Shown piece after piece: positions 1 to 8,080 of a stretch of DNA of 64,000 nt (its first letter is position 1; every line of letters starts with the position of its first letter). A model generated the notes under the pieces. It saw nothing but the letters and a program-made list of their open reading frames with translations, was not told the origin of the DNA and made no database searches. Made by a program: the position numbers and the translations under genes. The stretch comes from Ga0077536 sp943370145. GTDB taxonomy: Bacteria > Pseudomonadota > Gammaproteobacteria > Ga0077536. Location of the stretch: NCBI GenBank assembly GCA_943370145.1, contig CALRPY020000007.1:1-64000 (forward strand). Reading direction: 5' to 3'.

Positions 1-49
1 CCGTACCCTTCTCAAGCAACTCCGCAAGCGTCATGCTCATCTTGGTCAT
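1..49 (-). CDS. N-terminal fragment of a putative IS256-family (mutator) transposase
   Basis: Only the first 16 codons are inside the window. The minus strand reads M-T-K-M-S-M-T-L-A-E-L-L-E-K-G-T from an ATG at 49. A good ribosome binding site (gggag) sits about 9 bases upstream. The M-T-L-x-E-L-L-E-K-G pattern is typical of the extreme N-terminus of IS256-family DDE transposases. The rest of the gene is outside the window, so the family assignment is tentative. Confidence 0.45.
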   Translation of the reverse strand, partial: MTKMSMTLAELLEKGT

Positions 50-146
50 CGTGGTGTCTCCCGGTAACTCGTTGAAGCGTGGTAACTCCAACGATAACGG
101 ATTCATCACGATGACCGCTTCTTACACCACGGGGTGGGACACGACC
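1..146 (-). mobile_element. Probable end of an IS256-family insertion sequence (partial)
   Basis: A transposase-like start on the minus strand lies next to a 26-base segment at 121-146. Read on the minus strand, this segment begins ggtcgtgtcccacc and ends in ggtgtaag, which resembles the terminal repeats of IS256/mutator-type elements. The element would extend leftwards out of the window, so the second terminal repeat and any target duplication cannot be seen. The proposed boundary falls just before the DUF559 gene. This is inference from two weak signals that agree. Confidence 0.5.
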
Positions 147-151
147 TGCCG

Positions 152-499
152 ATGACCGAATCCATTCCAAACGACCTCGCCAGGCGACTGCGCGCGGCGA
201 TGACGGACGCTGAGCGGCGCCTGTGGTATCACCTGCGAAGGCGCCGGTTCCAGGGCGCGAAGTTCAGGCGGCAGATGCCGCTTGGGCCATACATCGTCGA
301 TTTCGTCTGCCTCGAACATCGCCTCGTGCTTGAACTCGACGGTGGCCAGCACGCGGAGCAAACCGGCGCGGATCAGGACCGGGACGCGTGGCTGCGGGCG
401 CGCGGGTTCCGGGTGCTGCGATTCTGGAACAACGAGGTGATGGAGAACCTGCCGGGGGTGCTGGCTATGATTGCATGCGAACTGGGGGCGCTCGAGTAA
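152..499 (+). CDS. DUF559 domain endonuclease-like protein
   Basis: Small (115 aa) protein of the DUF559 family, which has a Vsr/PD-(D/E)XK-like fold. Visible hallmarks are the A-E-x-x-L-W-x-x-L-R N-terminal helix, the F-R-R-Q-x-P-L-G-x-Y-I-V-D-F-V-C strand pair, L-E-L-D-G-G-Q-H (the likely acidic/metal-binding centre) and the closing V-L-R-F-W-N-N-E-V. A GTG at 134 would give six extra residues, but it lies inside the putative IS256 terminal repeat, so the ATG at 152 is preferred. The gene is followed immediately by an array of REP-like palindromes, a common association for this family. The biological role is unknown. The family is thought to be nuclease-like, but activity is inferred only from the fold. 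Confidence 0.8.
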   Translation: MTESIPNDLARRLRAAMTDAERRLWYHLRRRRFQGAKFRRQMPLGPYIVDFVCLEHRLVLELDGGQHAEQTGADQDRDAWLRARGFRVLRFWNNEVMENLPGVLAMIACELGALE

Positions 500-510
500 T
501 CGGAAGCGAC

Positions 511-824
511 CCTCACCCGCGCTGCGCGCGGCCTCGCCCGGGGCGGGAGAGGCGAAGATCCGACACTCTTCACCTCTCCCGTTCCGGGAGAGGTCGGCGC
601 CGAAGGCGGCGGGTGAGGGTGGCGTCGGCTGGCGCGGCGCCATTCTGAAACGACCCTCACCCGTCCGCTGCGCGGCCGGCCTCTCCCAGAGCGGGAGAGG
701 CGAAGATCGCGCTGGCTCGGCCGATCCATCTTTGATTCAGCCGTCTCCGCCGCGTCGCCGCCTCTTCACCTCTCCCGCCCCGGGAGAGGTCGGCCGCGTC
801 AGCGGCCGGGTGAGGGTGGCGTCA
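511..824. repeat. Array of four REP-like palindromic repeats in alternating orientation
   Basis: Four copies of a ~55-base element lie at 511-560 (forward), 568-623 (reverse), 654-706 (forward) and 764-824 (reverse). The forward unit runs cctcacccg - C/G-rich spacer - ggcctctccc - cgggagaggcgaag. The ctctcccg/cgggagag arms form a hairpin. The array fills the whole gap between the DUF559 gene and the methyltransferase and overlaps the 3' end of the latter. Related copies are at 8514-8566 and 12515-12588. No REP-associated transposase (RAYT) is in the window. Confidence 0.85.
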
Positions 825-1707
825 GCGTGGCGCAAGCCTCGAACGGATCCCCCCGCAAACCACCCAGCACAAAGAAACGGCGCAAATCATCCAGATCCCG
901 TCGAGCGGCTGATGACAACGCCGCGCGCATCTCCTGCAGCCTGGCTCGCGTCTGCGCCGACAGCTCCCCATCCGCCGTCTTCACCACATTGAGAAAAGGC
1001 ACGAGAAAGGTCGAATACAACGTCGCCGCCGGCAGCCTCCGCGCCACCGCCGCGCGCAGTTCTTCAATCGTGAACGCCGCCCCCAGCGAACAGCGGTAAA
1101 GCGCGGAGAAATGGTCCGCCACCGCCGGCGCATTGAGGCCGACGAAGAAATCGATCGACGCCGGCGACTTCAGTCGCGCGAAGTCCTCGATGTAAACGGC
1201 GCCTGCATCACCCGCCGCACGGGCAATCGCCTGCAGGGCCGTGTCCAGCGCCGCCGTATCCGGCAGCTCGTGCAGCGTCATCGTGCAGATCGCCGCGTCG
1301 AAGCGCCCGGGGCGGGCTGCGAGCAGGCTCGCGAAGCCCCCGGTTTCCCAGTCGACATTGGTAAGGCCAAGGCGCTCGGCCCGGCGCCGCGCGCCGTCCA
1401 GCATCACCGGCGACGGGTCCACGCCCGTGAAGCGTATAGACGGATTCAAGGCCGCGACCTGCAGCAGCTGCATCGCATTGCCGCAGCCTATGTCGACACA
1501 GTGCCTGCGTCCGACGAGCACCTGCGAGATCCGTGCGCTGTGATAGAGATAACCCGCCGCCGTGCGCCCGTCGACCTGCCCGCCGTCCTCCATGGCCGCG
1601 AGTATTCCGTCGGCGCCGAGTACGGAGGAGGGCGTGGGGCCTCGTGGCTGGTGGCGCCGGGTCAGCAGTTCCCGGGCGAACATCCGGGCCATCGCGACGC
1701 CGGACAT
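799..1707 (-). CDS. Class I SAM-dependent methyltransferase
   Basis: 302-residue Rossmann-fold methyltransferase. Motif I (V-D-I-G-C-G-N) is at about residues 71-77, an acidic motif II (G-V-D-P-S) at about 94-98, and a post-motif region F-D-A-A-I-C-T-M-T-L-H-E-L near 140. The substrate is not evident. It is the last gene of a minus-strand set, 15 bases after the ABC permease stop, so it is probably cotranscribed with the permeases. The last ~8 codons (T-P-P-S-P-G-R) and the stop lie inside a REP-like palindrome, so the native C-terminus has probably been replaced by repeat sequence. It could modify a lipid or quinone-like cargo of the transporter, but nothing in the sequence proves that. Confidence 0.8.
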   Translation of the reverse strand: MSGVAMARMFARELLTRRHQPRGPTPSSVLGADGILAAMEDGGQVDGRTAAGYLYHSARISQVLVGRRHCVDIGCGNAMQLLQVAALNPSIRFTGVDPSPVMLDGARRRAERLGLTNVDWETGGFASLLAARPGRFDAAICTMTLHELPDTAALDTALQAIARAAGDAGAVYIEDFARLKSPASIDFFVGLNAPAVADHFSALYRCSLGAAFTIEELRAAVARRLPAATLYSTFLVPFLNVVKTADGELSAQTRARLQEMRAALSSAARRDLDDLRRFFVLGGLRGDPFEACATLTPPSPGR

Positions 1708-1722
1708 CTCAGCGGCCCCGGC

Positions 1723-2952
1723 TCAGATGTTCTGGCGCAGCGCCTCGACCACCGGCACCCGGGCCGCGCCGCGCGCGGCGAGCAGGGCGGACAGTACGGT
1801 CGCGACGAAGCCGATCAGGAAGGAAACCAGGAGCACCACGGGCACCACGCGAATCATCGCCGTGTAGCCCACATTCGCATTGGGCGGCGGCGGCATGGGG
1901 ATGCCGATCGCCGAAATCCCGAGCGCAAGACCGACGCCGAGCAGCACGCCCAGCGTCGCGCCGATGAAGCCCAGCATCGAGTTCTCGAGGATGATGAGCC
2001 GCGAGATGTCGCGATCCCGCTTGCCCAGCGCCTTCAAGGTGCCGAACTCACCGACGCGCTCGTAGGCCGTCATGCTGACGCTGTTCGCGACGGACAACAG
2101 CACCACGACGAGGATGATGAACTGCAGCACGCCGAGCTGGCTCTTGTAAAGCTCGACGGTGCTGGCATAGAAGTCGTCAAGCTCGAACCAGGTCATGACC
2201 TCGAAGCCGTCGCCGGCCAGCGAGGCCTTCAGCGCTGCGGCGCTCGCATCCGTGGTGAGCGTATCGGCCAGCGAAACAATCACCGCGTGCACGCCGCCGA
2301 CGCTCAGCAGCTCCTGCGAAGCCGGCAGCGCGACACGGATGGCGCGCGCGTCGTAGTCCTTGGAGAAGGTGCGGAACACCCCGACCACTTCGAATTCGAG
2401 GCTGTTCAACGCGCCGTCCGGGGTGTTCGCGAGCACCGTGACGAAGGATCCCACCTCGAGCTTCAGCGACTTCGCCACGCCTTCGCCGAGCAGCACGCCG
2501 TAGGTGTCCTCGTCCGTCAACTGGCGGCCCTCGATGATGAAGAAGAAGCTGCCGAGCTTTGCTTCCTTCGCCGGCTCCACGCCCTCGCCGATGATGGGCA
2601 GATCGGTCTTGCCGTTGTTCAGCAGCCCGAAGAAGTTCAGCCGCTTCATTGTGTCGACGACGCCGGGTACGGCGGCGGCCTTGGCCTCCACCGGGGCCGC
2701 GTCCTCGATCATGTAGGCGTAGGGGTCTTTCGCGCCCTGCGCGTAAAAGCCTTCCCTGTAGACCTGCAGGTGGCCGAGTCTCGAGTGGATGGTCGCCTCG
2801 CGCAGCTGGATGAAGACGTCCTCGACGAAGCCGCCCGACAGGATGAGGCCGATGACGCCGAATACAATCGAGGCCAGCGTCATGCCCGTGCGACCCTTCT
2901 GGCGCGTGAGGTTGCGCAGCGCGAAGGTGATGGTCATCCAGTCGAATTTCAT
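1723..2952 (-). CDS. ABC transporter permease, FtsX/MacB (LolC/E-like) type
   Basis: 409 residues with the standard layout: one N-terminal membrane helix (about 25-45), a large periplasmic domain to about residue 270, then three C-terminal helices. The FtsX-type signature V-A-N-S-V-S-M-T-A-Y-E-R-V-G-E-F-G-T-L-K-A-L-G is clear, and the protein ends V-E-A-L-R-Q-N-I. It is a paralogue of the neighbouring 558-residue permease: both have S-T/A-T-I-H-S-R-L-G-H after the first helix and I-G-I-P-M-P-P before the last helices. The two probably form a heterodimer. The stop of the upstream permease is 9 bases before this start. The likely ATPase is encoded at 12.7 kb on the opposite strand. Mechanotransmission-type transport, such as lipoprotein or lipid release from the inner membrane, is inferred. 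Confidence 0.88.
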   Translation of the reverse strand: MKFDWMTITFALRNLTRQKGRTGMTLASIVFGVIGLILSGGFVEDVFIQLREATIHSRLGHLQVYREGFYAQGAKDPYAYMIEDAAPVEAKAAAVPGVVDTMKRLNFFGLLNNGKTDLPIIGEGVEPAKEAKLGSFFFIIEGRQLTDEDTYGVLLGEGVAKSLKLEVGSFVTVLANTPDGALNSLEFEVVGVFRTFSKDYDARAIRVALPASQELLSVGGVHAVIVSLADTLTTDASAAALKASLAGDGFEVMTWFELDDFYASTVELYKSQLGVLQFIILVVVLLSVANSVSMTAYERVGEFGTLKALGKRDRDISRLIILENSMLGFIGATLGVLLGVGLALGISAIGIPMPPPPNANVGYTAMIRVVPVVLLVSFLIGFVATVLSALLAARGAARVPVVEALRQNI

Positions 2953-2961
2953 GGCGGCAAC

Positions 2962-4638
2962 TCAGCGGGCACGGCGCAGGGCATCGACGATCTCGAGCCG
3001 CGACGCCTTCCAGGCGGGGTAGAGGCTGGCGAGCGTCGCAGAGGCCACGGCAACGCTGAAGCCGCCTAGCAGCAGCTCGCCGGTCATGCGGATCGCGGCG
3101 GTGAAGCCGTGGTCCATGCCCGGCGCCGGCGGCATCGGGATGCCCACGGCCGAGATGATCCTGGCCAGCACATAGCCCAGCACCACGCCGATGACGCCGC
3201 CCGCGAGGCCAATCATGAAACCTTCGCTGACGAAGAGCTGCATGACCTTGCGCCGCCGGTAGCCGATGGCCATCAGTGTGCCTATTTCGCTGGTGCGCTC
3301 CATCACGCTCATCACGAGCGTGTTCGAAATGCTCATGATGATGATGATTGCGATGATCATCCGCACGAAGTTCATCTGCGACTTGAAGAGCTCGACCACC
3401 GCCTTGTAGAAATCCGCGAGGTCTATCCACGGGATGATCTGCAGCGAGCTCCTCTCCGCCGGCACCAGCGAGCGCAGGTAGGCGAGCACCTCGTCTGTAC
3501 GCTCGGTTTCGTCCAGCAGCACGATGAGCTGGTGCGAGCCTTCCGCCTTCACAAGCTCCCGCGCGAGCGGGATGGGCGTGCGCAGCGCGACGTCGTCGAA
3601 GGCCTTCACCGCGGTATGGAAGATCCCGCTGACCTTGGCCTCCACGGCGGACACGCTGCCGGAGCCCGTGGTCGTCAGCAGCACCACCGTGTCGCCGGTC
3701 CCGGCGCCTAAGCTCTGGGCGAGGCCCTTGCCGAGGATGATGCCTTTGGGCTGCCTGCTCGACAGCGCCTCGCCGTCGTGCACGATGACTTCCTTCGAGA
3801 CCTCCGCCTCGGTTTCCGGCGCAACCCCCTCGCCGAGGAAGCTCACCGTGGTTTCGCCCTTGGAGATGAGGCCGGAGAACGCAAGGCGCGGCGTGACGGT
3901 TTTCACGTGCGGCAGCATCGACAGCCGCTTGCTGTTCACCGCGGCGTCCGGGATCAGGTACTGGTAGGGGTCCGCGACGCCGTTTTCGTAATAGCCCTTC
4001 TTCACGATCTGGATGTGGCCCAGCCGCGAGTGAATCGTCGATTCGCGCTCGGCCCACTGCATCCACTCGGCGAAACCGCCGGCCAGCACGAGGGCGACGA
4101 CGCCGAAGCCGATCGCGCCGATGCCGAGCGCCGTGCGGCGACGGTGGCGGGAGAGGTTGCGCAGCGCGAGCGAGGCGGTCTGGCCGAGTAGCGCCCGCAG
4201 GAACCGGGTGCCCCAGGCTTCGTGGAGTTCGGCTTCGCTCGCCTGCTCGAGCGCTTCCTGGAAGACCGGGCGTTGCGCCGGACGCCTGGGCCTGGACGGC
4301 ACGGGCACGGCGGCGCTTGCGTCCCGGACTTTGGCGCCGCTGGCTTCCGCTTTCGCGAGTTGGTCGACCGAGGTGGGGCCCAGCGAGGTGGTGAACCACT
4401 CCTGGCTGGCCAGGAAGCGGGCGTCGATGACTTTCTCGTCACCGAACTCCTGCACGTGCGCCAGCTGGTTGCCGACGTCCTCGGCCTGGCTGGTGTCGAT
4501 TTCCTGTTCTTCGCGCAAGCCGGTCAGCGCGTTGAAGACTTCCTCGCACTGCGTGCAGCGCACCATGCCCATCTGCGTCCGCAGGTTGTCCGCGGTGACC
4601 TTGAAGAGGCTCTGGCATGCGGGACACTGGGTGAACAT
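2962..4638 (-). CDS. MJ0042 zinc-ribbon fused to an FtsX/MacB-type ABC permease
   Basis: 558 residues. Residues 1-40 form a zinc ribbon of the MJ0042 type, with Cys pairs C5/C8 and C28/C31. Residues 40-160 are an acidic, proline-containing linker. From about residue 165 a complete FtsX-type permease follows (N-terminal helix near 170-195, periplasmic domain, three C-terminal helices, I-S-N-T-L-V-M-S-V-M-E-R-T-S-E-I-G-T-L signature). MJ0042 ribbons in proteobacteria are more usually fused to DUF3426 proteins, so joining one to an ABC permease is unusual. The frame is open throughout with no internal stop, and the ribbon and linker should lie on the cytoplasmic side. The ribosome binding site before 4638 is poor, so translation could also start internally. 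Confidence 0.85.
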   Translation of the reverse strand: MFTQCPACQSLFKVTADNLRTQMGMVRCTQCEEVFNALTGLREEQEIDTSQAEDVGNQLAHVQEFGDEKVIDARFLASQEWFTTSLGPTSVDQLAKAEASGAKVRDASAAVPVPSRPRRPAQRPVFQEALEQASEAELHEAWGTRFLRALLGQTASLALRNLSRHRRRTALGIGAIGFGVVALVLAGGFAEWMQWAERESTIHSRLGHIQIVKKGYYENGVADPYQYLIPDAAVNSKRLSMLPHVKTVTPRLAFSGLISKGETTVSFLGEGVAPETEAEVSKEVIVHDGEALSSRQPKGIILGKGLAQSLGAGTGDTVVLLTTTGSGSVSAVEAKVSGIFHTAVKAFDDVALRTPIPLARELVKAEGSHQLIVLLDETERTDEVLAYLRSLVPAERSSLQIIPWIDLADFYKAVVELFKSQMNFVRMIIAIIIIMSISNTLVMSVMERTSEIGTLMAIGYRRRKVMQLFVSEGFMIGLAGGVIGVVLGYVLARIISAVGIPMPPAPGMDHGFTAAIRMTGELLLGGFSVAVASATLASLYPAWKASRLEIVDALRRAR

Positions 4639-4718
4639 GGGCCGGAATCAGGTGTGCGCTGGGTCGCAGAATAGCATCGTTGCGGGGGCGGTCGAAGTTT
4701 GTCGTGGTGCCGGAGCCA

Positions 4719-4748
4719 CAAAAAAAGAACCCCGCCGAAGCGGGGTTC
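4719..4748 (-). terminator. Rho-independent terminator of the first PEP-CTERM gene
   Basis: On the minus strand a 9-bp G/C-rich stem (gaaccccgc ... gcggggttc) closes a TTCG tetraloop and is followed by eight T residues. It begins 21 bases after the stop of the PEP-CTERM gene and separates it from the ABC permease operon downstream on the same strand. Confidence 0.92.
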
Positions 4749-4769
4749 TGAATCGTAACAAGCTTGTTG

Positions 4770-5660
4770 TCAGGCGACTTTGCGGCGACGCAGGCCGAGA
4801 CCCATCAGGCCCGCGCCGAGGAGGGCGAGGGTGCCGGGTTCGGGGATGGCGAAGTCACGAACCGTGATGTTGCCGCTGAAGACCCACTCGCCGGTGCCCG
4901 GCGCGGGCTGCAGACCACCGATCGACTCGAAGGACTTGTCCGAGAGGTAGGGGCAGTTTCCACCCGTTGTGACTGACGTGCAGCCGAAGGTATTGGTGTC
5001 GAGGTAATCGTCCGCCTGCGTGTCGTCACGCAGCACGATGTCGAGCCGCCCGTTGCCGCTGACCGTGCCCGACGCCAGGGGATCCAGTGGATTGATCCCT
5101 TCGGCGCTGGACACGAGGGAGATTGCGCTGCCGAACGCCGTCGTATTGAGGATCGGGGCGCCCGCAAGTTCGAGCCAGAGGTTGCCAGCCGTCGCCGCAG
5201 CGATGCCGCCCGCCTGCGTGGTGGTCGGGTCGAAGGGATCGGTCGTCGCCTGCGAGAAGAGCTTCACCGAGCCGCCCGAGAACAGGATCTGGACCTCACC
5301 GACTTCGGTCACCGGATCGATGTCGACGTCGATGTTCTCGGCGATGAAGCTGTCAAAGTAGACGGTGAGACGACGGCCGTTGTCGCCATGGCTCCAGAGC
5401 ACGGAGTTGTCGGCGGCGCGAATCGTCGTGATGACGCCGACGCCGACGAGTTCTTCGCCAACTGCGTCGATGTAGCCGTTGCAGGCAGTCGCGCTCGGGG
5501 TTCCACATGTGCTCAAGCGCTCGGCTTCCCACAGCTCGCCCAGTTCAAAAATCGAGCCTGCCTGGAAGGTAATGCCATCGAATGTGAGCGCACTGGCCGC
5601 ACCCGGGAGACCCATCGCCCCGCCGAGAGCTGCCGCGATCAGTGCTTTACGCAAATTCAT
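4770..5660 (-). CDS. PEP-CTERM sorting-domain protein (paralogue 1)
   Basis: 296-residue secreted protein. It has an N-terminal signal peptide (M-N-L-R-K-A-L-I-A-A-A..., cleavage near A-S-A at ~24) and a C-terminal sorting signal: I-P-E-P-G at 272-276, a hydrophobic stretch, then R-R-R-K. Exosortase recognises such tails, removes them and delivers the protein to the outer surface or EPS matrix. The body is Gly/Ala/Thr-rich and beta-predicted, with no enzymatic motif. The N-terminal 40 residues closely match the protein encoded at 7203-7976. An AAGGAG ribosome binding site precedes the ATG. A sigma-54-type promoter lies ~100 bases upstream and a strong terminator follows, so it is a monocistronic unit. 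A structural or adhesive matrix protein is inferred. Confidence 0.9.
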   Translation of the reverse strand: MNLRKALIAAALGGAMGLPGAASALTFDGITFQAGSIFELGELWEAERLSTCGTPSATACNGYIDAVGEELVGVGVITTIRAADNSVLWSHGDNGRRLTVYFDSFIAENIDVDIDPVTEVGEVQILFSGGSVKLFSQATTDPFDPTTTQAGGIAAATAGNLWLELAGAPILNTTAFGSAISLVSSAEGINPLDPLASGTVSGNGRLDIVLRDDTQADDYLDTNTFGCTSVTTGGNCPYLSDKSFESIGGLQPAPGTGEWVFSGNITVRDFAIPEPGTLALLGAGLMGLGLRRRKVA

Positions 5661-6301
5661 TTTCTATTCTCCTTTGAGTCTCTCGAACCCGGGGCTCGTA
5701 TACGGCTCGGCGTTCAGTTCCCAATTTTCACAGGGTTAATTCCTGCTTGGTAGGAATAAAGCAATTGGCGGGCCAGATAGGAATATGGGCTTGCCGAGTA
5801 AAGTTATCTGCCTGTATTTGAAAAGAAAAAATCCCTTAAAAACAAGGACGGCATCAAGTCGGCCAAGTCGAGATGAACGAAGCTGTAAAAGATTTGGACG
5901 ATGAGGGGTTCGGCGGAACCTGCGGCGAGAACACGGCATTTTGCGGAAAAAGCTTAACAAACAGCGTGTTGGAGCTTTTCCTGTCGATCGGTCGCAATGT
6001 AAAGAATCTGGACCGGGATTATGTCCCGGAATCGGCCATCTCGCCGACCTTGGACTCCGTGCGCGGAAATCAGGGGCAGGGTATTGGGGAGGCTTGGCCT
6101 CCCTGCCCAAGACCCAGGCTCCGCTTCCACTTGTTCAGCCCACGCGGATCCAACACAAGGTAGCCCGTGGCGATTCGACCAGTAGACGGGGTCGAACAGG
6201 TGAGGTTATCGAGGTTCGCGCCGGCCGGTCGGACTCTCAAACCGTGCCGAACTCACCCCTGAGCAGGAAAAACATAGGCCTCGCTTGGCTGCTCAACAGG
6301 C
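5661..6301. other. 641-base non-coding gap between PEP-CTERM genes
   Basis: No convincing gene on either strand. The left part holds the sigma-54 promoter and ~90-base leader of the PEP-CTERM gene at 4770-5660. Two hairpins are visible: a ccggga/tcccgg stem at 6013-6029 and a larger gggaggc-ttg-gcctccc stem at 6087-6103 with outer pairing to 6108. The larger one could end transcription from the gene at 6302-7087, though it has no T-run. The region is more AT-rich than its neighbours near 5740-5900. Confidence 0.7.
5761..5775 (-). promoter_or_regulatory. Sigma-54 (-24/-12) promoter of PEP-CTERM paralogue 1
   Basis: The minus strand reads TGGCCCGCCAATTGC, with the GG and GC elements separated by exactly 10 bases as RpoN requires. 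It is followed by T-rich sequence and an AAGCAGG block 13 bases downstream. The start codon is ~100 bases downstream. A second site with the same architecture precedes the PEP-CTERM gene at 7203-7976. This fits published RpoN/PrsR control of PEP-CTERM genes. Confidence 0.8.
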
Positions 6302-7087
6302 TCAACGACGCCTGAAGGCGCCGACGGCAGCGAGGGCCGACCCTAGCAACAGCACGGACGGGGGCAAGGGGACTACCGTCGAGGCCGTGATTTGCGCCGA
6401 ACCCCGGTAGTCCAGACCGGGCGTGCCGGGCTGCAGGCTGACCGCCAGGTTGAACATCAAATCTGCGCCGTCGAACTGATTGGTGTCGAAGAATGCGGCG
6501 GCGGCACCGCCCACCACGTCGAAGGAAGCCGAGGCCGAAATGAACGACGGGGTCTTGTCCGCAGAGCCGAAAGTGATTGCGAAGAGGGTCGATGACGGTG
6601 TGCCCGGTGCACTGATCGGACGCGCGCGCAAGTCCAGCCACAGCGCTCCGTCAGCGAACGCAGTCGGCGTGAACGAGGCCGGTGCGGTGGAGTAGGCGTT
6701 GCGAGCCGGGTCGGCATAGATGCGCAAGCTGCCGCCGTCGAAAGGCGTCGTCTTGACCTCGCCCGTAATTGTGCTCGTGGCCCCGGCTGTGAAGCCGTCA
6801 AGAACCAGCGTGAGTTCGGGCGACGTTGGGGAAGCCTGCCAGATGGTTTGTGCGCCGACGCCACCAGCGAACTCGACGCGGCCGAATGCCGAAAAGGCTT
6901 CGCTGCCTGTTGCGAAGTCGCCTCCCGGTGCATCGGTACCCAGCCAGAGGGTGACGGTCTGGAAACTGCGACCCTCGCCGACAGGAATGCCTTCTACCGA
7001 AACCGTCATCGCGGATACCGACTTCGCGCATACGCTAGACAGCAGGGTTGCTGCGAGAACGACGGACGAGAGGCGCTTTCGCATCAT
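6302..7087 (-). CDS. PEP-CTERM-like exported protein (paralogue 2, variant VPLPP tail)
   Basis: About 261 residues from tandem ATG codons at 7087/7084. A GTG at 7132 would add 15 charged residues ahead of the signal peptide and is less likely. The N-terminus is a signal peptide (M-R-K-R-L-S-S-V-V-L-A-A-T...). The C-terminus is V-P-L-P-P-S followed by a hydrophobic segment and F-R-R-R, the VPLPP variant of the PEP-CTERM signal. The body contains S-F-Q-T-V-T-L-W-L-G, matching V-F-Q-T-V-T-L-W-E-G in the protein at 7203-7976, so they are diverged paralogues. It lies downstream of that gene on the same strand, with a long hairpin between them and no recognisable promoter of its own. Function is unknown beyond likely surface sorting. 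Confidence 0.85.
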   Translation of the reverse strand: MMRKRLSSVVLAATLLSSVCAKSVSAMTVSVEGIPVGEGRSFQTVTLWLGTDAPGGDFATGSEAFSAFGRVEFAGGVGAQTIWQASPTSPELTLVLDGFTAGATSTITGEVKTTPFDGGSLRIYADPARNAYSTAPASFTPTAFADGALWLDLRARPISAPGTPSSTLFAITFGSADKTPSFISASASFDVVGGAAAAFFDTNQFDGADLMFNLAVSLQPGTPGLDYRGSAQITASTVVPLPPSVLLLGSALAAVGAFRRR

Positions 7088-7147
7088 GAGTTGACGCTTT
7101 TTCCAACTCTTGGACTGTGCCTTGGCTGACACCCCCGCCAGAGGGAA

Positions 7148-7179
7148 GCAGGGAGCTCCGCTAGAGCGGAACTCCCTGC
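7148..7179 (-). terminator. Long intercistronic hairpin between PEP-CTERM paralogues 3 and 2
   Basis: Near-perfect inverted repeat: 8 bp (gcagggag/ctccctgc), one mismatch, 6 bp (tccgct/agcgga) and a 2-base loop. It sits 24 bases after the stop of the upstream PEP-CTERM gene. The following minus-strand sequence (ttccctct) is only partly T-rich, so it may be a leaky terminator or an RNA-stabilising stem that sets the ratio of the two products. Confidence 0.6.
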
Positions 7180-7202
7180 GCTATCGCTATCCCCGACCGG
7201 AA

Positions 7203-7976
7203 TCAGCGCTTCGCGCGACGGCGAAGGCTGACACCGACCAGTCCGGCGCCGAGCAGCGCCAGGGTGCCGGGTTCGGGCACCGTATTGGCGAAGCCGGCAA
7301 CCGAGGCGGAGCCCTTGAAGGACCACCCTGTGCCGTTGGGGGTCACGAAGTCACCGCCGGAGGTGAAGGCCGCATCGGACCCGCCAAACTGGGTGTTGCT
7401 ATCGAAGAAGCTCGCGGCCGCACCACTGGCAACGTCCAGGTAGCCCTGGCCGGAAACCTGACCGCTCACGTTGTTGGCGAAGGCCGTAAGGGTCACGCCG
7501 CTGAACGGAGTACCGGTCAAGCTCAACCAGAGCGTGCCGTCGCTGAACGAACCCACGCTGCCGGGACCGCCGGTCGGATTGGCCGCGGTGAAGAGGGGGT
7601 CGGTCTTGCTCTGCGAGAACAGGCTCACGTTGCCGCCGCTGAAGGTAATGACGTCGGCCGGCCCCGCGGACGAGAAGCCTGCGAGCGTGTAACCGCTGAA
7701 GTAGAGCGTCAATTCATGACTGGAAGCCGCGGAGTTTGTCCAGAAGGTCGTCCCGCCGTCGCCGGTGATCGCCTCCACGCGGCCCACGCCGCAGAGGGCC
7801 GAACTGCCGCCGGTGATCGCACCGCCGGTCGCGCAGTCGCCTTCCCACAGGGTCACGGTCTGGAAAACGGCGCCCGACCCGAAGGTGATGCCGTCGATGG
7901 TGATGGCGCTCGCAGCGCCGGGCAGGCCGAGGAAGCCGCCGATGGCCGCCGCGATGAGCGTCTTGCGCAGATTCAT
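7203..7976 (-). CDS. PEP-CTERM sorting-domain protein (paralogue 3)
   Basis: 257 residues. Signal peptide M-N-L-R-K-T-L-I-A-A-A... with cleavage near A-S-A (24). The C-terminal sorting signal is V-P-E-P-G (233-237), a hydrophobic segment and R-R-R-A-K-R. The ATG at 7976 is chosen over longer upstream readings because an AGGAG ribosome binding site lies 9 bases before it and the signal peptide starts there. The N-terminal 40 residues are very similar to the protein at 4770-5660 (I-T-I-D-G-I-T-F versus L-T-F-D-G-I-T-F). Its promoter is a sigma-54-type site about 105 bases upstream. Probable matrix or surface protein processed by the exosortase encoded at 25.9 kb. Confidence 0.9.
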   Translation of the reverse strand: MNLRKTLIAAAIGGFLGLPGAASAITIDGITFGSGAVFQTVTLWEGDCATGGAITGGSSALCGVGRVEAITGDGGTTFWTNSAASSHELTLYFSGYTLAGFSSAGPADVITFSGGNVSLFSQSKTDPLFTAANPTGGPGSVGSFSDGTLWLSLTGTPFSGVTLTAFANNVSGQVSGQGYLDVASGAAASFFDSNTQFGGSDAAFTSGGDFVTPNGTGWSFKGSASVAGFANTVPEPGTLALLGAGLVGVSLRRRAKR

Positions 7977-8080
7977 GTTCAGTTCTCCTGTCTTTCGGCT
8001 CGAACCCTGCGTGGCGACAGCCCGCCGACGTTCAGCCGTTGTCGATTTCGCAGGCCGAGTGCCTGCTTGCTCAGGAGTTT

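Noticed and set aside
1111..3069. 652-residue plus-strand open frame opposite the methyltransferase and permease genes
   Set aside because: It is the shadow of clear SAM-methyltransferase and FtsX-permease codes on the minus strand.
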